Positions 24,158-32,041 of a stretch of DNA of 64,000 nt are shown one piece after another. Each line of letters begins with the position of its first letter. The stretch's first letter is position 1. The position numbers were made by a program, and so were the translations under genes. Below the pieces are notes generated by a model. The model ran no database searches. It was not told the origin of the DNA and was given only the letters and a program-made list of their open reading frames with translations. The stretch is from positions 186,001-250,000 of the forward strand of contig BBYL01000009.1 in NCBI GenBank assembly GCA_001570385.1. Direction: 5' to 3'. This stretch comes from Microtetraspora glauca (GTDB lineage: Bacteria > Actinomycetota > Actinomycetes > Streptosporangiales > Streptosporangiaceae).

Positions 24158-25006
24158 GCGTCGCTGGGTGTCACGGAGCGGGCCGCGCGCCGGTACATCG
24201 GGATCCTCCGGGAGGCGGGCATCCCGGTCGAGTCGACCCGAGGCCCGTACGGCGGATACCGGCTGGGACGCGGGACGAGGCTGCCACCGGTGGTCTTCAC
24301 GGAACAGGAGGCACTGGCGCTGGTCATGGTGGCGCTCGACGACGCCGACGAGCTCGTGGGAAGCGCGCTGAGCAAGGTCATCCGAGCGCTGCCGGAGAAG
24401 GTCGGCCGGCAGGCGGCGACGCTGCGCGACCATGCGTCGGCCGCGCCCGACCCGTACTCGGCTCGGCCTGATCCGGCCACCACCAGCGCACTGGGCACGG
24501 CGTCCGCGGACCGACGGAGCGTGCGGATGGCGTATCGGAGCGAATCGGGGAAGGAATCGGAGAAAGAGGTGGACCCCTGGGCGGTGGTCGTCCGCCACGG
24601 GCGCTGGTACCTCTTGTGCCGCTCGCATCGCTCGGACGCGATCCGCACGTACCGGGTCGACCGGATCGGCGCGGTCCATCAGACGACCGGCGTGTTCGAA
24701 CCGCCCGACGACCTCGACCCGGTGGCGGCGCTGGAGGAGAACCTGGGCACGGGCCGGGAGTACCTCACCCGCGTGGTGTTCGACGCCGCCCTGTCCGAGG
24801 TGGCGCGGTGGGTCAGTCCCCCCATGGGACGACTGGAGGAGTCGGGCGACGGGTGCGTGCTGATCGGCAGTACGAGCGACCCGGAGTGGTATGCGCAGGA
24901 GTGGCTGGCGAGGATGCCGTTCGGGTTTCGCGCCGAGGGCGGGCCGGAACTCCGGGCGGCGGTGACGGCGATGGCGGCGCGCTTCACGGCGGCGGTGGAG
25001 CCCTAG
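24146..25006 (+). pseudogene. WYL-domain (HTH_11/YafY-type) regulator lacking its N-terminus
   Basis: The frame from 24149 reads ELAASLGVTERAARRYIGIL then REAGIPVESTRGPYGGYRLG, the second half of an HTH_11 domain. A WYL domain follows (SVRMAYRSESGKESEKEVDP, WYLLCRSHRSDAIRTYRVDR) and then a WCX-like C-terminus. There is no start codon in frame before the HTH; the first candidate is GTG 24290, after the HTH. The body is otherwise intact to TAG 25004. The missing N-terminus and that of the MFS gene were lost together at 24146-24157. Confidence 0.75.
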
Positions 25007-25106
25007 AAGATCGCTGAAGATCTTGGTCCAGGCCTGTCGTGCATGGGTGGGTGCCTGCGGTCAGGCGGTGGTCGGCACCTCATGGGCGATGGCCGAGAAT
25101 GGGACG

Positions 25107-25697
25107 ATGACCACAGCGGACGGCCAGATCACCGCGAAACGGCAGCGGCGTGCGGACGCGCGCCGCAACTACGACCTCCTCGTGGCCGCGGCGCGGGAGA
25201 CGTTCGCCGAGTCGGGGCCCGAGGCGTCGCTCAACGAGATCACCCGCCGGGCGGGCGTGGGGCCGGGCACCCTCTACCGGCACTTTCCCACCCGGAGCGC
25301 CCTGCTGACGGCGGTGCTCAAGGACCGGATCGAGACCTTGTGCTCGCATGCGGAGCGATTGTCGACCGCCGACTCCGCCGACGACGCGTTGGCCGAATGG
25401 CTGGGCGCGTTCCTGGTCCACGCCCGTGTCAACCACGGACTGGGTGGCGCCCAGATGATCGAGGAACCGGACACTCCCGGCTTCGACTGCCACCGGCTGC
25501 TGCTGGACGCGATGGCGGCCCTGCTCGTCCGAGCCCAGCGGTCGGGTACGGCCCGCGCCGACCTGGCACCCGGCGACCTGCTCCAGCTCGTCGTCGGCAT
25601 CGCACTGTCCACCGCCCGGAGCGACGACGACCCCGACCGCCCCGGCCGTCTCCTCTCGCTCGTACTCGACGCCGCGCACACCCGCGCCAAGCGGTGA
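25107..25697 (+). CDS. TetR-family regulator
   Basis: 196 residues with ADARRNYDLLVAAARETFAE, then SLNEITRRAGVGPGTLYRHF, a standard TetR HTH, and a C-terminal domain of the SBD/TetR_C_33 type (HARVNHGLGGAQMIEEPDTP). ATG 25107 is preferred because GGGACG precedes it closely; ATG 25089 is in frame and possible. There is no adjacent intact target gene: it follows the WYL remnant by 100 bases. Its partner gene may have been lost. Confidence 0.88.
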   Translation: MTTADGQITAKRQRRADARRNYDLLVAAARETFAESGPEASLNEITRRAGVGPGTLYRHFPTRSALLTAVLKDRIETLCSHAERLSTADSADDALAEWLGAFLVHARVNHGLGGAQMIEEPDTPGFDCHRLLLDAMAALLVRAQRSGTARADLAPGDLLQLVVGIALSTARSDDDPDRPGRLLSLVLDAAHTRAKR

Positions 25698-26051
25698 ACA
25701 CCCGCCCCGAGGCCGCCGGAGGCCGACGTGTTCCGATCCCGCGGGCGTAGGGCCATCGACGGCACCGCGTCGTCGGTGACGCTCGCCCCACCGATGCTTC
25801 TGCCTCGCCGGCGGGCGGACTCGTGACCTTCCAAGGTCCGGTCGCGGATGTACTCGCGGGCTCGGGTGTGGGGGCGGCCGCGTGCGCCACCAGAGCGACT
25901 CTGGTAGCGTTGCCGCCCCTGGCAGTGATCGTTCCGAGGAGGTGAGACCCATTCCCCTGTATCAGGCTGGGTGCTCCCATCTCACAGCCGAGCGGTCCCT
26001 CTGACGTAGGTGACCGCGGGAGCGCCCACATCGGCTCCCCGGAAGGCTCCC
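25698..26051 (+). promoter_or_regulatory. Non-coding stretch with palindrome and predicted structured leader of the methyltransferase gene
   Basis: No gene is seen in 25698-25888. A palindrome ACCAGAG-CGA-CTCTGGT lies at 25889-25905. From 25936 the likely 5' leader can fold: GTGAGACCCA (25942-25951) pairs with TGGG and TCTCAC (to 25984), and AGCCGA (25986-25991) pairs with TCGGCT (26031-26036), enclosing GCGGTC/GACCGC. A 20-codon frame, GTG 25942 to TGA 26002, lies inside, directly after GAGGAG. The methyltransferase ribosome-binding site GGAAGG (26041-26046) is just outside the second stem. Structure is hand-paired only. Confidence 0.4.
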
Positions 26052-26846
26052 ATGTCGGCTCTGCCGCCGCTTCACTCTCTGTCTGTCATCGTCACCACTC
26101 TCCGGGCCGCCGGCTGCGTCTTCGCCGAGGACGAGGCGCGACTGCTCGTCTCCACGGCACGCACCCCGGCCGATCTCGCCGCCATGGTGGACCGGCGCGT
26201 CGCCGGCCTGCCCCTCGAACACGTCCTGGGCTGGGCCGATTTCTGTGGTCTTCGCATAGCCGTGGACCCCGGAGTCTTCGTGCCCCGACCTCGTACCGAG
26301 TTCCTCATCCGCCAGGCCGCCGCGCTCGCCCGGCCCGGAGCCGTCGTCGTCGACCTGTGCTGCGGCTCGGGCGCGATGGGCGCCGCCCTGGTCGCGACTC
26401 TGGACCGGGCCGAACTACACGCCGTCGACATCGACCCAGCCGCGGTACGGTGCGCCCGGGGCAATCTCGCCGCCACCGGCGGCCACGTGTACGAAGGAGA
26501 CCTGTACGCGCCGCTGCCCGTCACGCTGCGGGGCCGCGTGGACATCCTGGTCGCCAGCGCACCCTACGTCCCCACCGACGCGATCGGGTTGCTGCCCCCG
26601 GAGGCTCGCGTCCACGAACCGCGGGTCGCGCTCGACGGCGGCGCGGACGGCCTCGACGTCGTACGCCGAGTGATCGCCGAGGCGCCTCTCTGGCTGGCGC
26701 CGGACGGCTGCCTGCTGGTCGAGACGAGCGAACGGCAGGCGGCACGAACCGTCGAGGCCGTCACCCGTGCCGGGCTGATCCCGCGGGTGGCCGGCTCCGA
26801 CGAGCTGGACGCCACCGCCGTCATCGGAACCCGGTCCACCTCCTGA
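26052..26846 (+). CDS. Putative protein N5-glutamine methyltransferase (PrmC/HemK-like)
   Basis: 264 residues. SAM motif I is VVDLCCGSGAMGAAL, acidic motif II is LHAVDIDPAAVRCAR, and the substrate loop is ASAPYVP where canonical PrmC has N-P-P-Y. N-terminal helices and FVPRPRTEFLI match the family of PrmC paralogues in actinobacteria (TIGR03704). PrmC methylates the GGQ Gln of release factors; the altered SAPY loop suggests another target. ATG 26052 follows GGAAGG by six bases. It is preceded by a long structured leader. Confidence 0.87.
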   Translation: MSALPPLHSLSVIVTTLRAAGCVFAEDEARLLVSTARTPADLAAMVDRRVAGLPLEHVLGWADFCGLRIAVDPGVFVPRPRTEFLIRQAAALARPGAVVVDLCCGSGAMGAALVATLDRAELHAVDIDPAAVRCARGNLAATGGHVYEGDLYAPLPVTLRGRVDILVASAPYVPTDAIGLLPPEARVHEPRVALDGGADGLDVVRRVIAEAPLWLAPDGCLLVETSERQAARTVEAVTRAGLIPRVAGSDELDATAVIGTRSTS

Positions 26847-26983
26847 TCAGGGCGGACGGTCTCCGACGCGCATCGAGCCAATAGGGCTGGTCAGCGGTTA
26901 CCTTGCGGGTCGAGGTACGTCATGAGTGGCGTCGACGGTGTTCTGCTCCGAAGACCTGCGAGCATCGCCGGCCTGCGCGCGGC

Positions 26984-27487
26984 CTACTTCAGCGGAGCGG
27001 TGTCGCCCAGAGTGATCAGGAGCGTGCGCAGGAGGCGAGTGAGGTCGTCTCGGGCCTGTGGCTCCATGCCTTCGAGGAGGCGTTCTTCGAGGGCGACGTG
27101 GCAATCGACGACGCGGTCGACCAGCTCCTTTCCGGTCTCGGTCAGCGCGATGAGGACGCGGCGGCGATTGTCGGGATCGACGTCACGCGTGACGAGCTGC
27201 TTGGCGACCAGGTGGTCGATCCGGTTGGTGATCGCCCCGGACGTTTTCATCGACGAGGCGACCAGATGACCGGCGGTGAGCCGATACGGCGGGCCTGAGC
27301 GGAGCAACGTGGCCAGCATGTCGAACTCGCCGATCTGGAGATCGTGTGCGGCGAAGTGATCCCGGAGCTCACGCTCGAAGATGAGCGCCGCGCGTTGGAC
27401 ACGACCGATGATTCCCATGGCTCCCAGCGGCAGGTCGGGCCGCTCGGCTCGCCACTGATCCAACCGCAGGTCAACGCTGTCTTCCAT
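26984..27487 (-). CDS. MarR-family regulator
   Basis: 167 residues with IFERELRDHFAAHDLQIGEF, recognition helix LTAGHLVASSMKTSGAITNR, and wing DPDNRRRVLIALTETGKELV: a standard MarR winged helix. Start ATG 27487. It is divergent from the EamA exporter gene, with duplicated AACGTT palindromes in between that are probably its binding sites. The same composite site recurs at 32092-32113, so its regulon may extend beyond the neighbour. Confidence 0.9.
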   Translation of the reverse strand: MEDSVDLRLDQWRAERPDLPLGAMGIIGRVQRAALIFERELRDHFAAHDLQIGEFDMLATLLRSGPPYRLTAGHLVASSMKTSGAITNRIDHLVAKQLVTRDVDPDNRRRVLIALTETGKELVDRVVDCHVALEERLLEGMEPQARDDLTRLLRTLLITLGDTAPLK

Positions 27488-27519
27488 CCCACTACTCTCT
27501 CGTCCCGGTCTCGGACACC

Positions 27520-27574
27520 TTGACATTGATCATACCGCCGCTAAATTTATCAACGTTGAACATTTTAACGTTGA
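27520..27574 (+). promoter_or_regulatory. EamA promoter and MarR operator
   Basis: A TTGACA hexamer (27520-27525) and TAAATT (27542-27547) with a 16-base spacer look like a sigma-70 promoter toward EamA. Overlapping and following it are TCAACGTTGA (27550-27559, perfect palindrome) and TTAACGTTGA (27565-27574), a 15-base step apart. Together they form ACGTTGA-N5-TTAACGT. A MarR dimer here would block the promoter. Confidence 0.6.
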
Positions 27575-27583
27575 GGAAAGCGT

Positions 27584-28483
27584 ATGAGAGCTGCAACGAA
27601 ATCGCAGACCGTCAGACGATCACGGGTGCCGCTGGGAGCGCTCGCGTTGACCGCGGCTGCGCCGGCGAGCTGGGGAACTACCTACCTGGTCACCAGCCAG
27701 TTCCTCCCGCCCGGCTTCCCCCTCGTCTCGACGATCATCCGCGTCCTGCCCGCCGGGCTCCTCCTGCTCGCGATCACCCGAACGCTCCCGCACGAGGTGT
27801 GGTGGTGGCAGGCGCTGCTACTGGGCGCGCTGAACATCGGTGTCTTCAACGCGTTGCTGTTCGTCGCCGCGTATCGGCTGCCCGGTGGCGTCGCGGCGAC
27901 GTTGTTCGCCGTCCAGCCGCTGCTTGTCGCCGCCCTGGCGTTCGCGCTGCTCGGCGAATGGGCGACCCGCAGGCAGATCGTCTGGGGACTCCTCGGTGTC
28001 GTCGGTGTCGGCCTGATCGTCTTGCGCGGCCGCCTCTCCTTCGACCCGATCGGCATCCTGGCCGGCATCGGCTCCACCGTGGCGATGGCCTGCGGGATCG
28101 TCCTCACGAAGCGATGGGGTCGCCCCGCCGGGGTTCGGCCCACGGCCTTCGCCGGGTGGCAACTGACCGCCGGCGGACTCGTGCTGGTCCCGCTCGCCGT
28201 GGCCTTCGAGGGGCTCCCACCGGCCCTCGACCTTCCCGCGATCGGCGGCTATCTCTGGCTCGCGGTCGTCGGCGCCCTGCTGTCCTACCCGATCTGGTTC
28301 TCGGGGATCGGCAGACTCCCCATCTCGGCGGTGTCGTTCCTGCCGCTGCTGTCCCCGATCGTCGCCACCGCTCTGGGCTGGCTCATCCTCGGCGAGACGC
28401 TCACCCCGGCCCAGGGCCTCGGCTTCGTCCTCGCACTGACCGCCGTCGTCGCCGCGCAGCTCCCTCAGCACCGCGGCACCTGA
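27584..28483 (+). CDS. EamA-family (DMT) transporter
   Basis: 299 residues, ten hydrophobic segments in two EamA repeats, beginning LGALALTAAAPASWGTTYLV and LFVAAYRLPGGVAATLFAVQ, with the second repeat at FSGIGRLPISAVSFLPLLSP. DMT exporters of this type move amino acids, metabolites or drugs. The start at ATG 27584 is preceded by GAGGAAAG. It is divergent from MarR and followed after 60 bases by an NmrA-like gene on the same strand. Confidence 0.9.
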   Translation: MRAATKSQTVRRSRVPLGALALTAAAPASWGTTYLVTSQFLPPGFPLVSTIIRVLPAGLLLLAITRTLPHEVWWWQALLLGALNIGVFNALLFVAAYRLPGGVAATLFAVQPLLVAALAFALLGEWATRRQIVWGLLGVVGVGLIVLRGRLSFDPIGILAGIGSTVAMACGIVLTKRWGRPAGVRPTAFAGWQLTAGGLVLVPLAVAFEGLPPALDLPAIGGYLWLAVVGALLSYPIWFSGIGRLPISAVSFLPLLSPIVATALGWLILGETLTPAQGLGFVLALTAVVAAQLPQHRGT

Positions 28484-28543
28484 CGGCGTCCGCACCCCGC
28501 CGCCAGACCCCTGTACCCCTGCGTTCATCGAAGGAGAATCCTC

Positions 28544-29410
28544 ATGCCGCGTACCGTCCTGCTCACCGGAGCCACCGGCACCGTCTCCACCGCGGTCATC
28601 CGCGCCCTCAGCGGTACCGATGTTCACCTGCGCGCGCTGGTCCGCGATCCCTCCCGCCTCCGCGCCGCCGACATCGACACCGTCGAGGGCGACCTCGACG
28701 ATCCCGCCTCGCTCGACGCCGCGTTCGACGGGGTTCAGGACGTGTGGCTGCTCACGCCGAACGGTCCCCGCGCACCCGAGAACAACATGAACGCACTCTG
28801 GGCCGCACGGACCGCCGGCGTCGAACGGATCGTCCGCCTGTCGGCCATCGGCGCGGCTCACGACGCACCGAACCGCAGCGGCCGGCTCCACGCGCTCTCC
28901 GACGCCGAGACCGCGCACAGCGGCATGCAATGGACCATCCTGCGTCCGCACTGGTTCATGCAGAACCTGCTCGGGGAAGCCGCCACCATCGCCACCGGGA
29001 CCCTGCCGCTGAACATGGGAGACGCGCGACTCGGCATGATCGACGCCCGCGACATCGCCGCCTGCGCCGCGCGCGTCCTCACCGACGACCCCGCCGCCCA
29101 CCACCAGAAGATCTACACCCTCACCGGTCCCGAGGCCTTGAACTTCCATGAGGTCGCGGACCGCATGAGCCACACACTGGACACGCGCATCGGCTATGAC
29201 CCGACCGACGACGACACCTACCGCCGTCGCCTTCTCGGCCACGGCGTCCCGCCATGGATCGTCGACATGGTCGCCGAGTATGGACACGCCTACGCCGCCG
29301 GCTGGAACAACATCACCACCGGCACCGTCAGCGACCTGACAGGGCGGCCCCCACGCGACCTCACCGCCTTCGTCCGCGACCACGCCACGGCGTTCACAGC
29401 ACGCACCTGA
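28544..29410 (+). CDS. NAD(P)H-binding NmrA/HSCARG-like protein
   Basis: 288 residues. The Rossmann start TVLLTGATGTVSTAVIRAL carries the T-G-A-T-G motif, and LRALVRDPSRL supplies the basic residues for NADP. The segment IVRLSAIGA and the absence of the Y-x3-K pair of active SDRs place it in the atypical SDR/NmrA group, often redox sensors or quinone reductases. Ribosome-binding site GAAGGAG precedes ATG 28544. It is likely in one operon with EamA under the MarR site. Confidence 0.87.
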   Translation: MPRTVLLTGATGTVSTAVIRALSGTDVHLRALVRDPSRLRAADIDTVEGDLDDPASLDAAFDGVQDVWLLTPNGPRAPENNMNALWAARTAGVERIVRLSAIGAAHDAPNRSGRLHALSDAETAHSGMQWTILRPHWFMQNLLGEAATIATGTLPLNMGDARLGMIDARDIAACAARVLTDDPAAHHQKIYTLTGPEALNFHEVADRMSHTLDTRIGYDPTDDDTYRRRLLGHGVPPWIVDMVAEYGHAYAAGWNNITTGTVSDLTGRPPRDLTAFVRDHATAFTART

Positions 29411-29476
29411 GCGCCACACGGCTGGAAGAAAGGCTTCTTGGAGCAGGACGCTCGCCGTGGGACAGCCGACCGCGGG

Positions 29477-29557
29477 GAGCGCCTCGTCCCCGTCCTTGAT
29501 CACCGGGGTGAGGCCGACATTGCAGTCCTCCGCGATGAGCAGGGCCCCTAGCCGAAG
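29477..29557 (-). mobile_element. Short Tn3-family transposase remnant
   Basis: One minus frame reads LGALLIAEDCNVGLTPVIKD then GDEAL, resembling the conserved core of actinomycete Tn3 transposases (A-E-x-C-N-V-G-x-x-P-V). It is only 27 codons, without inverted repeats, and ends just before the hydrolase stop at 29559. Similarity is judged from memory, so the call is tentative. Confidence 0.4.
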
Positions 29558-29558
29558 T

Positions 29559-30257
29559 TCACGCCGCGGCCGCGTCGAGCAGGATCCGCGCCAGCTCGCG
29601 CGGCCGGGAGAACATCGGCCAGTGGCCGGTGTCCATCTCGACCAGCCGCCAGTGCTCGCTGGTCAGCAGTGCGGCCACATCGTCGCCTACCTTGTCGCCG
29701 TCGAGCAGGCATTTGATGTACGTCGCCGGAAGCTCGCCGAGCGGGCGTGCCAGCACGGCCGGCTCGGTCAGCGTGGCGCCCGGGTGCGGCGTCGAGCCGC
29801 CCACGATCCGTGCGATCTGCTCGCCGGTGAGACCCTGGCCGTCGTAGTCGTCAGCGGTCAGCGGCGGCCAGAAGCCCCCGTTCTCGGCGATCGCGGCCTC
29901 CACCATCGCCCGGCCGTCCGGCCAGCTGGACACGAATGACTCGCCGTCGGCCGGAACGTTGGAGTCGACGAAGACCACGCGGGCCAGCCGGTCGCCGATC
30001 CGCTCGGCGGCCTGGCCGACCGGAATGCCCGAATAGCTGTGCCCGACCAGGATGACGTCGCGCAGATCGTGGTGCTCGACCTCGTCGACGATGTCCTGCA
30101 CGTGGGTCTGCTGCCCAGCCGGCACGCCCTGCTTGTCCGCCAGGCCGGACAGCGTCAACGGGTGGGTGCCGTGGCCCGCCGCACGCAGCTCCGGCACCAC
30201 CTCATCCCACGCCCACGATCCGAGCCACGCCCCTGCGACCAGTACGAATTTCGCCAT
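29559..30257 (-). CDS. Alpha/beta hydrolase (EstC/methylesterase-like)
   Basis: 232 residues: MAKFVLVAGAWLGSWAWDEV at the N-terminus, nucleophile elbow GHSYSG (Ser in VILVGHSYSGIPV), Asp in the FVDSN/LLDGDK region, and His in DTGHWPMF near the end. This is the plant-methylesterase/EstC-like alpha/beta hydrolase branch. No signal peptide. The start at ATG 30257 begins exactly at the conserved strand; a much longer upstream open frame is spurious. The 200 bases upstream (30258-30457) hold nothing I recognise. Confidence 0.87.
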   Translation of the reverse strand: MAKFVLVAGAWLGSWAWDEVVPELRAAGHGTHPLTLSGLADKQGVPAGQQTHVQDIVDEVEHHDLRDVILVGHSYSGIPVGQAAERIGDRLARVVFVDSNVPADGESFVSSWPDGRAMVEAAIAENGGFWPPLTADDYDGQGLTGEQIARIVGGSTPHPGATLTEPAVLARPLGELPATYIKCLLDGDKVGDDVAALLTSEHWRLVEMDTGHWPMFSRPRELARILLDAAAA

Positions 30258-30457
30258 GGCGGCAACGTAGCGCGGGGGGCCGACAATCTCGGTGCCGTCG
30301 GCGCGTCCCGTCGGTGAACGGCGTCCCGCCCATGATCGGGGCAGCCGTCGTACTGGCCGAAGATCGGCCGGGCATGGCGTCGTGCGGCCCTGTCCCCAGC
30401 ACGGGCCCAGCATTGGGACGAGAGCGTGGCCTGGCCGGCGCAGCGAACTCAACCTTG

Positions 30458-30481
30458 ATAGGCAAGTAGCGACTTGCCTAT
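30458..30481 (+). promoter_or_regulatory. Perfect 24-bp palindrome, ArsR-type operator
   Basis: ATAGGCAAGT (30458-30467), spacer AGCG, ACTTGCCTAT (30472-30481). It ends 10 bases before the start codon of an ArsR-family gene, where a repressor would cover the promoter of a short-leader transcript. This size and symmetry are typical for ArsR/SmtB-fold repressors. Confidence 0.75.
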
Positions 30482-30491
30482 AGTGACGGCT

Positions 30492-30782
30492 ATGGCGGAG
30501 GATGTCTTCAAGGCCCTGGCCGATCCCACCCGTCGGCGCATCCTCGATGAGCTGGTGGAACGGGACGGCCAGACCCTGTTCGAGATTTGCACACGGCTGG
30601 TGACCAAGCACGGTCTCGGACTGTCCCGCCAGGCGATCAGTCAGCATTTGGCGGTACTGGAATCCGCAGGTCTGGTCCATTCGCGGCGCCAGGGTCGCTA
30701 CAAGTTCCACGATCTGAACACAGAACCCCTTGAGCGCATCGTCACCCGGTGGCTCAAGCCCGACACCCCGGAGGCACCATGA
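30492..30782 (+). CDS. ArsR-family regulator (non-metal, SdpR/HTH_5 type)
   Basis: 96 residues: DVFKALADPTRRRILDELVE, then LSRQAISQHLAVLESAGLVH and RRQGRYKFHDLNTEPL, an ArsR winged helix of the type paired with glyoxalase/VOC or AHSA1 proteins. No metal-binding Cys are in the sensing helix (a single Cys in FEICTRL). Start ATG 30492 (MAEDVFK) fits the family; upstream in-frame Met at 30474 lies inside the palindrome. It overlaps the VOC gene by 4 bases. Confidence 0.9.
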   Translation: MAEDVFKALADPTRRRILDELVERDGQTLFEICTRLVTKHGLGLSRQAISQHLAVLESAGLVHSRRQGRYKFHDLNTEPLERIVTRWLKPDTPEAP

Positions 30783-31165
30783 AGATCTACATAACCTGCG
30801 TCTTCGTCGATGACCTGGACAAGGCGCTGCGCTTCTATACCGACGTGCTCGGCTTCGTGAAGAAGACCGATCTCCCGCTGGGCGCGGCCCGTTGGCTCAC
30901 CGTGGTCTCGCCGGACGATCTCGACGGGACCGAACTGCTTCTCGAGCCCGACGGCCACCCCGCCGTGAAGCCGTACAAGGACGCGCTGGTCAATGACGGC
31001 ATCCCGGCCGCCTCCTTCGCCGTGGAGGACGTGGCCGCCGAGTTCGACCGGCTGCGCGAGCTCGGGGTCCGATTCACGCAAGAGCCGCTGGAGATGGGCC
31101 AGGTCACCACAGCCGTCCTGGACGACACCTGCGGCAACCTGATCCAAATCGTGCACAGCAAGTAG
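30779..31165 (+). CDS. VOC (glyoxalase/bleomycin-resistance fold) protein
   Basis: 128 residues: KIYITCVFVDDLDKALRFYT, VLGFVKKTDLPLG, then ASFAVEDVAAEFDRLRELGV and a final DTCGNLIQIVHSK with the usual end of a VOC half-barrel. Typical metal ligands are only partly present, so binding or isomerase activity is uncertain. Its ATG overlaps the ArsR stop (ATGA), so both come from one message under the 24-bp palindrome. Such pairs are usually responses to reactive small molecules. Confidence 0.88.
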   Translation: MKIYITCVFVDDLDKALRFYTDVLGFVKKTDLPLGAARWLTVVSPDDLDGTELLLEPDGHPAVKPYKDALVNDGIPAASFAVEDVAAEFDRLRELGVRFTQEPLEMGQVTTAVLDDTCGNLIQIVHSK

Positions 31166-31220
31166 GGACACCGTGCCGATGCCGGCCACGACCGCGTCCG
31201 CGCAGGCGGATACCGACGCA

Positions 31221-32003
31221 TCATGACTTGTCTGGTGTCCCCGTCCCGTTGAACGGCGGGGCGACGCCCCAGCCCCAGCGCGGGACGGGGGCCTGCTGCG
31301 GAGGGCGGGCGCCGGGCTGGGAGTTGGCGAAGGCGAGGCGGGTGCCCCACTCGATGTAGCCCGCGAAGGCGGCGCGGAACTCGGGGTCGGCGGGCAGGCC
31401 GACCTCGTCGGCGGCGTTCATGAGGAGGTCGGCCCAGCGGCGGCGCTGGGGTTCGGTGATGGCCTTGCCGAGGTGGCGGACGAGCATGTGGTGGTAGCCG
31501 CCCCGTTCGCCGGTGTAGCGGGACGGGCCGCCGAAGACCTCGGCCAGCCACATCGCGACGTACCTGGGGTGGCCCGGGTCCATGTGGGCGAAGGGGGGGC
31601 CGATCACGTCGTCCTTGAGGACCTGGGCGTAGAACGTCTCGGTGAGCCGCTCGAACGCCTCGGTGCCGCCCGCCCAGTCGTACAGGCTGGGGACCGAGGC
31701 ACCGGTGCCGCGCACGGCGGTGCGCTCGTAGTGCCGCATCTCCTCGATCTGCTGGACGTACGGTTTGATCTCGGCGAAGAATGCCCCGAAGTGCTCACCG
31801 CCGCGGAAACCCTGGAGGTGGTCCTCGGCGGAGGTCCACGTGATCCGCAGGACGTACCATTCGGGCTCTTCGACGCAGCGGGACAACTCGAAGTCCACGC
31901 ACTGCGGTGCGGCTGTCAAGAGCGCCGCGGCACGTTTGTAAGCGGCTTCGAACTCCTCGGTGTCCTGCTGGTCGATCCGGTAACGGATGTACTCGACGAT
32001 CAT
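31221..32003 (-). CDS. Fusion of antibiotic-biosynthesis-monooxygenase (ABM) domain and group II truncated haemoglobin
   Basis: 260 residues. Residues 1-95 form an ABM domain (MIVEYIRYRIDQQDTEEFEA, LQGFRGGEHFGAFFAEIKPY). Residues about 105-225 are a truncated globin: YDWAGGTEAFERLTETFYAQ with Tyr B10 (about 125), FAHMDPGHPRYVAMWLAEVF, HHMLVRH with proximal His177, and Trp190 in the expected G8 position. A Pro-rich tail follows. Such two-domain proteins are known in actinomycetes; a role in haem, NO or quinone redox chemistry is proposed but unsettled. Start ATG 32003 follows GGAGG. The promoter region carries a MarR-type site shared with the EamA promoter. Confidence 0.9.
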   Translation of the reverse strand: MIVEYIRYRIDQQDTEEFEAAYKRAAALLTAAPQCVDFELSRCVEEPEWYVLRITWTSAEDHLQGFRGGEHFGAFFAEIKPYVQQIEEMRHYERTAVRGTGASVPSLYDWAGGTEAFERLTETFYAQVLKDDVIGPPFAHMDPGHPRYVAMWLAEVFGGPSRYTGERGGYHHMLVRHLGKAITEPQRRRWADLLMNAADEVGLPADPEFRAAFAGYIEWGTRLAFANSQPGARPPQQAPVPRWGWGVAPPFNGTGTPDKS

Positions 32004-32041
32004 GTGAACATCGCCTCCGAGGTCGCGATATCAGAAAAGAA

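Noticed and set aside
25698..26051. Known riboswitch classes for the leader before the methyltransferase gene
   Set aside because: I compared the visible motifs with SAM, glycine, c-di-GMP, ZTP, fluoride and Mn2+ classes from memory and saw no conserved core; reported only as an unnamed structured leader.
27520..29151. 543-codon plus-strand frame overlapping EamA and the NmrA-like gene
   Set aside because: It is a shifted reading of two well-supported genes and is dominated by Arg/Pro.
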